DNA of 64,000 nucleotides from Gammaproteobacteria bacterium (lineage in GTDB: Bacteria; Pseudomonadota; Gammaproteobacteria; Pseudomonadales; Pseudohongiellaceae). Below, piece after piece: positions 17,323 to 23,897 of the stretch. Under the pieces are notes generated by a model. It ran no database searches. It was not told the origin of the DNA and saw nothing but the letters and a program-made list of their open reading frames with translations. The stretch lies in NCBI GenBank assembly GCA_002706685.1, contig PALV01000002.1, positions 248,001-312,000 on the forward strand, in the 5' to 3' direction. Each line of letters begins with the position of its first letter. Position 1 is the stretch's first letter. The position numbers were made by a program, and so were the translations under genes.

Positions 17323-18039
17323 TCAAAAATTGAATTCAAACTCAGGTTCTGGCTCCGGCTCAGGCGCTGCAGCTTGCTCCGGTAGTCGCTTATTTGCAGC
17401 TGCGACGATCTGCTCCCGGTACTCTTCAACCAGGGCATCAAACAACAGCAGGTCATTGATCAGATCGCGGATATACTCGTCATCCCGGTATGCGCGGGTG
17501 CGAATGAAGTCGAGGCGGATTGGCGCCAGAATTGGCGCGTAGAGGCACTGGTCCCACCACTGGCGGCGCTCGGTGATCCAGATACAACCCTGGACCTGAT
17601 CGGCGATCGTTCCCCAGTCATCGTCAACGATGATCGGGCGCAGCTTTGATGGCGCCAGAAAGCATTTGTACTCACCACCGCCGTCCTCACCAACAAAAGC
17701 GTCAGCGCTGCAACCAAAGCGGCCGCAATCGGTCGTGACGAATCCAGCCAGCTCGACAATCTCACCGATGTCAGCCTCATGCCGGATCCGGCATTCTTCT
17801 TCGAGACGGTTGCCACGCTCCGCTTGCCAGCCCTTGAATCCGTCCTCTTCGAGTAGCGTCTTGCCTATTCGCTCAACGGCAAGTTTGAAGGCGTATTCTT
17901 TGGCAGCCTGGGTGTAGTCGCCGGCATTCTCTCCAGACTTCAGGCGTCTGCGCACTTCGGAGAACATGCTGGCAGTGATGACCCCGGCACGAGCCTCAAA
18001 CCACTCGCGTGAGCCCTGTTCGCATTGATGGATAATCAT
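17323..18039 (-). CDS. YqaJ-family viral exonuclease
   Basis: A 238-residue lambda-exonuclease-like nuclease. GSREWFEARAGVITAS is the N-terminal signature, and SADAFVGEDGGGEYKC supplies the metal-binding D113, E123 and K125. The tail is an acidic proline-glutamate run ending FEFNF. It resects double-strand ends to give 3' overhangs for RecT. The ATG overlaps the recT stop by 4 nt, so the two are coupled as expected of a two-component SynExo recombinase. Confidence 0.92.
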   Translation of the reverse strand: MIIHQCEQGSREWFEARAGVITASMFSEVRRRLKSGENAGDYTQAAKEYAFKLAVERIGKTLLEEDGFKGWQAERGNRLEEECRIRHEADIGEIVELAGFVTTDCGRFGCSADAFVGEDGGGEYKCFLAPSKLRPIIVDDDWGTIADQVQGCIWITERRQWWDQCLYAPILAPIRLDFIRTRAYRDDEYIRDLINDLLLFDALVEEYREQIVAAANKRLPEQAAAPEPEPEPEFEFNF

Positions 18040-19016
18040 TGCGCTTCGGCCTCCTGATCAGAGGGCTGAGCCTGCTCCGAGGCCTGCAGTGCTTCCGTGC
18101 GTCGCTTAACGTAGTTCATGGCCGCCTCGAAGCGCGCCTGTTGCAGATCATGCAGTGCGTCAACACGAGCCATTTTGCAGAAGTCCTCAACTTCCATTCC
18201 TGCAGCTGGAAGAGCATGGATTATCTGGCCGATTTGCTCTTTAGTGATGGTTGTAGAAACTGGATCTGGTTTTTCGTCCTCAACGCGCTCGGAGCGGCCA
18301 GTTACATCAATCTCCTGGCTGTAGTCGCTCAATTCATCTGCAGAATAGACACCGAGAATCACGTCCGGGCAGTACAAGCGGGCCCACCGTTTAACAGCCA
18401 GGTAAGCAATTTGTTGACGGGGATCGTCCGCCCATAGAGTGCTATTCCTGACTCGGCATTGGGAGAGCAGCAGGGTAAGCTCTCGCGGCTCGGACTCTCC
18501 GCGAAGTGTTGCCCATACGCGGACGCCCAGGCCTTTTTCATCATCAATAGTCCAGTTGGGAACCCTGTATTTTTGAGGCTCCCCGGTATCTTCGTTGACT
18601 TTCTTTTTACTGGTGACCTCTTTGAATTTTCCGATCACCTTGTCCCAGTCACCGAACCATTCGTAGTGAATGCGATCTTTCGTAGGTGCCAAGGAGTTGA
18701 TCACGGCGTTTACCAGCTGAGCCTCATAACCCAGAGTGCCGCTGACAAGATGAGTTTTTTGCGCTACTGCAAAAGGATTCATCTTCCATTGCACTGCCTG
18801 CATGATGATCGCGAGGCAGTCAGACGCATTCTTTTGCAGATGGCGCGGTACGGTCGCAACTCCCTTTGACATAAATTCAGCCATGGACATCATCTTTTCC
18901 ATGGACTGACCATCAAGCACCAGCGCTGTTGTGCTGGTGGATTGGCCGTAGAATTCCTGCACGTCAGTGCTTTTTTCAGCTGTTCTATCGGTCATACATT
19001 GATCCCTCATCGTCAT
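18036..19016 (-). CDS. recT: RecT-family single-strand annealing protein
   Basis: A 326-residue RecT annealase that pairs complementary single strands with the exonuclease encoded next to it. Diagnostic segments are DCLAIIMQAVQWKMNPFAVA, GTLGYEAQLVNAVIN, a GVRVWAT stretch and IAYLAVKRWARLYCPDVILGV. The C-terminal third is acidic and variable. Possible starts are 19016, 19010 and 18995; the family N-terminus does not decide. Confidence 0.93.
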   Translation of the reverse strand: MTMRDQCMTDRTAEKSTDVQEFYGQSTSTTALVLDGQSMEKMMSMAEFMSKGVATVPRHLQKNASDCLAIIMQAVQWKMNPFAVAQKTHLVSGTLGYEAQLVNAVINSLAPTKDRIHYEWFGDWDKVIGKFKEVTSKKKVNEDTGEPQKYRVPNWTIDDEKGLGVRVWATLRGESEPRELTLLLSQCRVRNSTLWADDPRQQIAYLAVKRWARLYCPDVILGVYSADELSDYSQEIDVTGRSERVEDEKPDPVSTTITKEQIGQIIHALPAAGMEVEDFCKMARVDALHDLQQARFEAAMNYVKRRTEALQASEQAQPSDQEAEAQ

Positions 19017-19018
19017 GA

Positions 19019-19243
19019 TTAAACTATCGGTTTGAATTTGCCGTCTGGCGCTGTTGCGTCTTTCAGTGTGCGAGGCGCTACGCTTCCAGGCGGGAAGTAG
19101 TCGCGTCGACGCGATCGATCGATTCTGGCCTGCTCAGCATCAATGTCCGCCTGAAGCTGCTTGGCAGCCGGGTCGTCCTCTTCGATCAGGTTCTGGTCCC
19201 CACCAAAGAGCGACTTAAATGTGGTGTTCAATTTATTGATCAT
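19019..19243 (-). CDS. Small protein upstream of recT
   Basis: A 74-residue protein, helical in the middle (AAKQLQADIDAEQARIDRS) with a basic patch RSRRRDYF and a proline-rich C-terminus. GAGGAAGAAG precedes the ATG. No family recognised. It overlaps the preceding 51-residue gene by 11 nt and ends 2 bp before recT. Confidence 0.65.
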   Translation of the reverse strand: MINKLNTTFKSLFGGDQNLIEEDDPAAKQLQADIDAEQARIDRSRRRDYFPPGSVAPRTLKDATAPDGKFKPIV

Positions 19244-19388
19244 CTTCTTCCTCGCTGTCAGGACAATCGCCTGGGTAGTCTGGGTCGCGCGGATCTGGGT
19301 GCGCCAGAAACTTGCTCAGCCACTGGCTTTTGCGCCTGCGCTCACTAATAAATTCGTCGTAGTCTGGGCAATCCAATGGATCAAACAT
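19233..19388 (-). CDS. Short acidic protein (51 aa)
   Basis: A 51-residue frame beginning MFDPLDCPDYDEFI and ending in an acidic run DSEEEDDQ. It fills the gap between two well-supported genes, overlapping the upstream one by 8 nt and the downstream one by 11 nt, which is how genes are packed in this operon. Basic middle (SERRRKSQW), acidic end. The function is unknown. Confidence 0.6.
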   Translation of the reverse strand: MFDPLDCPDYDEFISERRRKSQWLSKFLAHPDPRDPDYPGDCPDSEEEDDQ

Positions 19389-19626
19389 GCTCTGAAACCT
19401 CCGGCAGCTCAGCCGGGTTCACTATCTGCTCGATCGCATCGATGGCCTCGCGCAACTCGGAGGCTTGGTAGCTATTCGCGGCCACGTGATTCGATACGCG
19501 CTTGAGTGCAGCCAGGGCAGGCTCCAGCGCCTCGATTACCTCATCCCGCTTAAAGATGCTCCCGTCTGCAGCTTCAACAAGCCGGCCAGGAGCATACGGA
19601 GGGGTGTGAATTCGGAAGCGTCTCAT
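19381..19626 (-). CDS. Unrecognised 81-aa protein
   Basis: An 81-residue protein with a short beta-like start (MRRFRIHTPPYAPGRLVEAADG) and an alpha-helical remainder. The ATG overlaps the previous stop by 4 nt and the end overlaps the 51-residue gene by 8 nt. No family recognised. Confidence 0.62.
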   Translation of the reverse strand: MRRFRIHTPPYAPGRLVEAADGSIFKRDEVIEALEPALAALKRVSNHVAANSYQASELREAIDAIEQIVNPAELPEVSEHV

Positions 19627-19829
19627 TGCTGGCAGGCCTCGAACTTCGCGAGTAGTGCAGGGGCTCGATCAAGGTCCGATTGAAATTCCCTCACATCTTC
19701 CCGGTTGTAACCGTCCAGTGATGGGTGCCCGTCAGCCAGATATGCGCGCAGATCGTCTTTGCCGCGACTCAGCAAACGAATTGCCAGCTGAATATCTGCA
19801 GGTGAAAGCTCTGGTGTCTGGATACTCAT
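19623..19829 (-). CDS. Unrecognised 68-aa helical protein
   Basis: A 68-residue protein starting MSIQTPELSPADIQLAIRLL. The ATG at 19829 overlaps the stop of the small membrane protein by 4 nt, which sets the start; the longer frame would run into that gene. Soluble and helical; no family recognised. Confidence 0.62.
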   Translation of the reverse strand: MSIQTPELSPADIQLAIRLLSRGKDDLRAYLADGHPSLDGYNREDVREFQSDLDRAPALLAKFEACQQ

Positions 19830-19939
19830 GACGCCCACCCGATACCGAGCATGACGCCAATCAGGATGCTCAGCAGGCAACCAAGAAGGCAGCTCAGCGT
19901 CTCCTGAAGCGGTGAAGGTTGGTGGTTTTTCTTGTCCAT
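19826..19939 (-). CDS. 37-aa membrane protein, first gene of the leftward operon
   Basis: A 37-residue protein: a polar N-terminus (MDKKNHQPSPLQETL) followed by one hydrophobic segment (CLLGCLLSILIGVMLGIGW), probably a single transmembrane helix. AGGAAAC precedes the ATG and the stop overlaps the next start as ATGA. As the first gene after the leftward promoter it would be among the earliest made. Lambda-group phages encode short membrane proteins (for example Kil, SieB) from this position, but no specific match is claimed. Confidence 0.6.
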   Translation of the reverse strand: MDKKNHQPSPLQETLSCLLGCLLSILIGVMLGIGWAS

Positions 19940-19971
19940 GGTTGTTTCCTAAATTAAAACGCCATGAACAA

Positions 19972-20015
19972 AGTAAAACACAATGTTTTATTTTGTGTCA
20001 ACACATTATGTTTTA
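19972..20015 (-). promoter_or_regulatory. Leftward early promoter with two repressor operators
   Basis: On the - strand a perfect -35 TTGACA (20001-19996) is followed 17-18 bp later by TTTTAC/TTTACT at about 19978-19972. Two 17-bp operators overlap it: TAAAACA-CAA-TGTTTTA at 19974-19990 (perfect dyad) over the -10, and CAACACA-TTA-TGTTTTA at 19999-20015 over the -35; centres are 25 bp apart. They share their consensus with the sites at 21193-21249. This is the functional equivalent of lambda pL/OL. Confidence 0.82.
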
Positions 20016-20137
20016 TTTTGGCGTGAGTGCTGAAAGCCCTGTTTTTCGGGCGCTTGAGGATATTGCCAAAGGAAGAAGGTGGGGTAGTAGCGATGGCGTC
20101 GCGATGGCGAGTCCAGGACTGAGCTTACGATGAACGT

Positions 20138-20161
20138 AAAAAAGCCCGGCTCTCGCCGGGC
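20138..20161 (-). terminator. Rho-independent terminator of the repressor transcript
   Basis: GCCCGGC (20144-20150), loop TCTC, GCCGGGC (20155-20161); on the - strand the hairpin is followed by six T residues. It lies after the repressor and accessory gene and before the leftward promoter, so it isolates the lysogeny transcript from the leftward operon. Confidence 0.85.
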
Positions 20162-20219
20162 ACACCGGATCGCTTCCTACTGGTGTTGTATGGGTTGTAG
20201 CTCAGTTACTGGCGTATTT

Positions 20220-20582
20220 CTATCTGAATTTTCCGACAGGAGACTTTTTTCTTCTCCAGCGCTGAGATATTAGCTTTGTGGTTTTCAGTTGCTTCCAGAT
20301 GTATTGGTAGGCGGCGTGATTATCTTTGAATATCCTAGATTCACAGCGAAACTCGATTTTTTCTACAGACTTATAGAACTCCTGTAGTAGAGTCTCATAG
20401 CACCTGTCAAAAGTAACAATTGCATCAATGTATTGGGCTGCTGAGTTCGGATCTCTAGTTATTTCAGAACTGGTCGCCCCATCGTGCAATCTCGAAATCA
20501 AAGAGCCAAACAAGGCTTCTATCTCCTTTGCCGAAACAGGGCCGTGTTCGCTAGAGTCTGATCCTATAAAATGCTCGTTCAT
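20220..20582 (-). CDS. Lysogeny-expressed accessory protein (unknown)
   Basis: A 120-residue protein of no recognised family, helical, with a basic C-terminus (SQRWRRKKSPVGKFR). Its ATG overlaps the repressor stop by 4 nt and a terminator follows about 60 bp after its stop, so it must be made with the repressor in the lysogen. Genes in this position (compare rexA/rexB in lambda) often confer superinfection exclusion or other benefits to the lysogen. That role is inferred from position alone. It is noticeably AT-richer than its neighbours. Confidence 0.7.
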   Translation of the reverse strand: MNEHFIGSDSSEHGPVSAKEIEALFGSLISRLHDGATSSEITRDPNSAAQYIDAIVTFDRCYETLLQEFYKSVEKIEFRCESRIFKDNHAAYQYIWKQLKTTKLISQRWRRKKSPVGKFR

Positions 20583-21175
20583 TCAGGCATATAGCTCCCG
20601 ATCACCACCCCGCAGATATGCACATCCTCGGTAATGTCGATCTTGTCATAGGTCGGGTTTATCGGTTTAAGGTACTTGCGTCCAGCATCTTCAATGTAAG
20701 ACTTGAAGGTATATTCTCCGTTGGCCCTTGCTACGACCCTGGTCCCGTTCGTCACAGACTTATCTGGGTCCACGTAAATAATCGTTCCATGCGGATACGA
20801 GCGTTGCCCAGGGTACGGGGATGTCATTGAGTCATTGATTACTCTTAGTGCGAAGGTGCGAGATCCGGCATTCTTGGGGGCTGGCAGCCAATCTTCCGCG
20901 TCACCGGGCTCGTAAGAATCGGGACTCTCACACCAGTGGCCAGCGGCCACCCACGATATTAACGGGATTGAGTATGAGGGATGATTTAGTTGCTCAACTG
21001 ACTCGTTGTCTCGACCAAGAATAGCGTATGCAACGCCATAATGATCTTTAGGCAGGCTATTTCGATACACCCAATTATTGTAGTTCTGGGGCTCCACAGA
21101 GAAAAGCCTCGCCATATCAGACTTCTTCAGCCCTTCTCGTTTTCTGTGATCTTCTAATTCCGCTATTAGGTCCAT
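20579..21175 (-). CDS. CI/LexA-type prophage repressor
   Basis: A 198-residue repressor with an N-terminal DNA-binding domain (about residues 5-45, KKSDMARLFSVEPQNYNNW) and a C-terminal S24 self-cleaving domain. The cleavage site is A78-G79 in WVAAGHW, the nucleophile S116 in NDSMTSP and the general-base K158 in YTFKSY, so induction through RecA-stimulated autocleavage is expected. ATG at 21175 is chosen; the frame extends upstream through the operators. It is divergent from the Cro-like gene with operator sites between. Confidence 0.93.
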   Translation of the reverse strand: MDLIAELEDHRKREGLKKSDMARLFSVEPQNYNNWVYRNSLPKDHYGVAYAILGRDNESVEQLNHPSYSIPLISWVAAGHWCESPDSYEPGDAEDWLPAPKNAGSRTFALRVINDSMTSPYPGQRSYPHGTIIYVDPDKSVTNGTRVVARANGEYTFKSYIEDAGRKYLKPINPTYDKIDITEDVHICGVVIGSYMPE

Positions 21176-21192
21176 GTGATCATTATCGCACC

Positions 21193-21251
21193 TAACACAA
21201 ACTGTGTTATAAACAGCTTGTGTTGTTTTAACTAAAACAATGTGTTTTAAT
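21193..21251 (+). promoter_or_regulatory. Rightward early promoter with three repressor operators
   Basis: Three sites share the pattern ACA-N3-TGT: TAACACA-AAC-TGTGTTA (21193-21209), the weaker ATAAACA-GCT-TGTGTTG (21209-21225) and the perfect TAAAACA-ATG-TGTTTTA (21233-21249). A rightward promoter with -35 TTGTTT (21223-21228), 17-bp spacer and -10 TTTAAT (21246-21251) lies under the last two. The first site is 18 bp from the repressor start, where it would also control the repressor's own transcript. Three operators here and two at the left mirror lambda OR and OL in layout. Confidence 0.82.
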
Positions 21252-21276
21252 TCTGGCAACACCGAGGGGTTCCCAA

Positions 21277-21489
21277 ATGAATGAGATTGTTGAAGAGGTA
21301 ATTGCCGCATACGGCGGTGTCTCCGGGGTACAGGATCGATTTGGATACAAGCATCCAATGGCGGTTTACAACTGGCGATCAAGGGGCATCCCTAAGTCGC
21401 TATTGGCAGACATCCACATTGATACTGGAATTGAGATATCCAGGTTGCGTCTCGGGGTTCCAGACCCCGAAGTTCAGCCTGCCGCATAA
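21277..21489 (+). CDS. Cro/YdaS-like regulator
   Basis: A 70-residue helix-turn-helix protein (MNEIVEEVIAAYGGVSGVQ, then HPMAVYNWRSRGIPKS) of the YdaS/Cro-like type, which counts as the Cro of this phage: divergent from the repressor, first gene of the rightward operon. GAGGGG precedes the ATG at a suitable distance. It likely binds the same operators with different preference to favour lytic growth. Confidence 0.85.
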   Translation: MNEIVEEVIAAYGGVSGVQDRFGYKHPMAVYNWRSRGIPKSLLADIHIDTGIEISRLRLGVPDPEVQPAA

Positions 21490-21553
21490 CTCCAGTAAAC
21501 CACTGACGAAAGCAACGACCAACAAAACTGACATGGAAACGGAGGGAGCACGG

Positions 21554-21970
21554 GTGAATGGCGAGGATTTCAAACAGAGGGCGATGAAGGCAGTGAACTG
21601 CCTGCGCGATGAGTTTTCAGCAAAAGAGCTGGCATTGGAGCTTTACGACATCTACGGATTGAAAAGCCCGTTGCAGACGTGGATCGCCCATGTAAACGCG
21701 TGTTTTAACCCGCACAAGCCAGAGTTTTTTACCTGGTGTGACATCGTAAATCTGATGCGGATCACTGGTTGCCGCGAACCACTGAACTGGCTGTGTCAGG
21801 AAATGGGTTTGTCCGAACCAGTGGTTGTAAACGAGCAAATAGCGCTTGAGCAAACGATGCTGAGAATTCGGCATCTGAAGCGAGAGCTACAGGAACAAGA
21901 ACAAAAACTGGCGTCTTTGCAAAGCCAAAACACGGTCGTCAATGGCGCACGATTTATGAGAGGTAACTGA
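21554..21970 (+). CDS. Early regulator, CII/YmfL-like candidate
   Basis: A 138-residue protein in the cII position. DEFSAKELALELYDIYG, then a segment with PLNWLCQEMGL, resembles YmfL/CII-type phage regulators with an HTH; the C-terminus is a coiled coil (LRIRHLKRELQEQEQK) that could oligomerise. I chose GTG 21554 because GGAGGGA lies 6 bases upstream; ATG 21533 lacks such a site. Family assignment is tentative. Confidence 0.68.
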   Translation: MNGEDFKQRAMKAVNCLRDEFSAKELALELYDIYGLKSPLQTWIAHVNACFNPHKPEFFTWCDIVNLMRITGCREPLNWLCQEMGLSEPVVVNEQIALEQTMLRIRHLKRELQEQEQKLASLQSQNTVVNGARFMRGN

Positions 21971-22800
21971 CATCAGCCAGCCAGCAGGCCCCGAAAGGGA
22001 ACGCTGGACGCGGAAGGCCGGATGATCTGCGACGGGAAAATCGCCGGCAGCCCAGGATCGTTTTTCTCCGAGCGTAGCTCCCCCGAGGCCTGGAGCATAA
22101 ATCTGGTAGACCTGCTGCAGTTGGGCAGCGGGACCAGACGGTTGCTTTGCTGACTGCCGCGAATAGTGCGGCGATTTCCTGCTTAGGCAGGGCATAGCAA
22201 TACGCACTTTGCAGACTGGATAACCAGACAGGAACCCGGAACTACTCCCTGGCTCCATACATCCACTACCGGCTCCGGCTGGTTACGCTAAACGACTGAA
22301 GTGGATTGGTTGAGTAAAAGCAAAGACCGGCAGATTGGCAATGCCCAGAGTGCGTTTTGGTATGTGAATGCACAAGTGGTGATTGTGCAGTTGTTCGGGC
22401 AACGAAACGGTCGTGAAGGAGCCTCGCTGTAAGACAAGGCTCGTAAATATCAGGTAAGCGGGGACGACCGGATAAATCTGGTGGACAACCATATCCCGCA
22501 TTGCGGTGGAGCCTAAGCCAGACATAGTTCATGCCGGGATCACCTCCGGCCACATACAAGCCGTCCCGCCTGCAAGTCAGGCGAGGCGCACGGAATCAAC
22601 CCCGAGAGGGCCGACCGGAAAGTAGTAGCGCCGGAATCCAGAGCAGAGAGGTCGCGATAATCTGCTCTGGTAGGCCCGTAGAAGCGATCTCTGACCTCTC
22701 GCGATGAGGAGCAGAGCTAACCCGCGTAGGCTGCCTCGACAAATGGGTACGGGCCAATGATCGCCGCCAGGACGTAGGTAACCTGGCATCAATTACAAAT
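21971..22800 (+). ncRNA. Candidate large structured RNA (about 830 nt, no credible gene)
   Basis: Between two closely packed early genes lies a GC-rich stretch with no supported frame on either strand but many short inverted repeats. Examples: CCC-GAAA-GGG (21990-21999); GAGC-GTA-GCTC (22070-22080); a three-way layout TTGCT/AGCAA (22142, 22196) enclosing GCCGC/GCGGC and CCTGC/GCAGG; ATCCACT/AGTGGAT (22261, 22300); TGCACAA/TTGTGCA (22369-22389); GAGCCT/AGGCTC (22419, 22437); GCCGG/CCGGC (22533, 22546); CGCCTG/CAGGCG (22567-22583); CCC-GAGA-GGG (22601-22610); CCAGAGCAGA/TCTGCTCTGG (22638-22670); GCCAGG/CCTGGC (22766-22787). It is transcribed with the rightward operon or from its own promoter. 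The size and ornateness recall GOLLD/ROOL-type phage RNAs; no such family could be confirmed. Confidence 0.65.
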
Positions 22801-22812
22801 CAGGAGGGGCTC

Positions 22813-22989
22813 ATGCGCACAGATCAGGTTGTCCCGGCTATACAGCCAACGACATATACGCACGATATTTGCGAGCGCTGCACTCGAGAGATCCCGTCAG
22901 CCTTCCAGATCGCTCACCCAGGCACTGATATTTGCGACTACTGTGCGGCGATTCATATCGGCGGCGACTTCGATGAGGAAGAGCGGTAG
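22813..22989 (+). CDS. 58-aa zinc-ribbon-like protein
   Basis: A 58-residue protein with two CxxC knuckles, DICERCTRE and DICDYCAA, spaced about 20 residues apart, as in a small zinc ribbon; the C-terminus is acidic (DFDEEER). A strong CAGGAGGGG precedes the ATG. It lies between the structured region and the replication gene, 2 bp before the latter's start. Unknown role; small Zn proteins of this type occur in phage replication regions. Confidence 0.72.
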   Translation: MRTDQVVPAIQPTTYTHDICERCTREIPSAFQIAHPGTDICDYCAAIHIGGDFDEEER

Positions 22990-22991
22990 GT

Positions 22992-23897
22992 ATGCACCAC
23001 TACGCATTCAATGTTGGTGATTACCGAAAGGATACGGGCCACCTGACGCTCCTGGAACACGGCATTTATCGAATGCTGATCGACTCCTATTACGTCAACG
23101 AGGGGCCGCTCGATGCTGATGATACGAAACTTATGCGAACGCATTGCATCCGCACTCCGGACGAACAGCAAGCGTACCGAAATGTTATCGATGACTTCTT
23201 TGAGCTAGATGATGGTGTCTATCGGCATGCTGGATGCGACAAGGTTTTAGCCAAGATATTCGAGAAGTCAGCAAAAGCCAGAGAGTCTGCTGAACGGCGC
23301 TGGGCCAAGAAAAGCAAGGCATCCAAGCCATCGAGAAAGCCAGATGATGCGAACGCAATGCGAACGCATAGCGAAGGCAATGCGGACGGTATGCTACCCA
23401 ATACCCATAACCCAATACCCATTAAAGATAACTCTAACGAGTTATCTACGTCCGAGAAAAAAATCTCGGACCCTCACCCTGGCGACATCAAGCTGGCTGA
23501 ATTCATTTATGCCGGTGTACTCGACGCAACACCAAAAGCCAAGAAGCCTGATCTACACAAGTGGGCAGACACGATTCGATTGATGCGCGAGCGCGACAAG
23601 CTCGAATTGCGCGAGATAGCTGAAGTTTTCAGCTGGGCAAACAAACATCAATTCTGGCGGCTCAATATCCTGAGCCCCGAAAAACTCCGTGAGAAATACC
23701 CCCGATTATCAGCTGAGAAGGAAAACGACCATGCGAACAGCAGCCGATCTGGTAACGCCGATACGCGAAGCGTCACAGAGCAATCGACCGTTGGCAGGGC
23801 TCACGCAGCTTCAGAGCGTAGACGCCAGGACATCCTCGAAAAGTACAGCCATGGAGCAGGAACTGGCCATGGTGGACCTATGGGACCGCATGGGTGA
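22992..23897 (+). CDS. DUF1376 replication protein (O-like position)
   Basis: A 301-residue protein with an N-terminal DUF1376 domain (HYAFNVGDYRKDTGHLTLLE, GIYRMLIDSYY) as in phage YdaU-like replication initiators, a basic linker (ERRWAKKSKASKPSRK), a low-complexity stretch encoded by repeats, and a helical C-terminal part (LRDKL-like; KWADTIRLMRERDKLELRE). It likely binds the origin and recruits the P-like loader encoded next. The repeats inside its coding region are themselves the origin candidate. Its last 167 bp overlap the next gene. Confidence 0.82.
   Translation: MHHYAFNVGDYRKDTGHLTLLEHGIYRMLIDSYYVNEGPLDADDTKLMRTHCIRTPDEQQAYRNVIDDFFELDDGVYRHAGCDKVLAKIFEKSAKARESAERRWAKKSKASKPSRKPDDANAMRTHSEGNADGMLPNTHNPIPIKDNSNELSTSEKKISDPHPGDIKLAEFIYAGVLDATPKAKKPDLHKWADTIRLMRERDKLELREIAEVFSWANKHQFWRLNILSPEKLREKYPRLSAEKENDHANSSRSGNADTRSVTEQSTVGRAHAASERRRQDILEKYSHGAGTGHGGPMGPHG
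23345..23471 (+). other. Candidate replication origin inside the DUF1376 gene
   Basis: In 127 bp there are iteron-like TGCGAACGCA copies (two adjacent, two degenerate), a tandem 14-bp direct repeat ACCCAATACCCAT(A/T) at 23396-23423, then two perfect palindromes: GATAACTC-TAAC-GAGTTATC (23427-23446) and GTCCGAGA-A6-TCTCGGAC (23450-23471), with an AT-rich strip between. Iterons plus palindrome within the initiator gene is the layout of lambda ori in O. Inferred from structure only. Confidence 0.6.

Noticed and set aside
20012..20133. Small + strand frame starting MFYFGVSAESPVF next to the leftward operators
   Set aside because: Its start lies within an operator, it has no ribosome site, and it would be transcribed toward the repressor terminator; kept as non-coding.
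21302..21553. Longer N-terminus for the CII-like protein
   Set aside because: This part overlaps the Cro-like gene in another frame and lacks a ribosome site; the GTG at 21554 has GGAGGGA at the right distance.
21887..22792. Several - strand open frames of 70-123 codons in the structured region
   Set aside because: They are rich in Pro, Ser, Cys and Arg as expected of random GC-rich DNA, lack ribosome sites, lie opposite to the operon and match no family; the inverted repeats explain the sequence better.
23396..23423. Short CRISPR-like or tandem array
   Set aside because: Only two direct 14-bp copies without spacers; better explained as origin repeats. No CRISPR array or cas gene was seen in the window.
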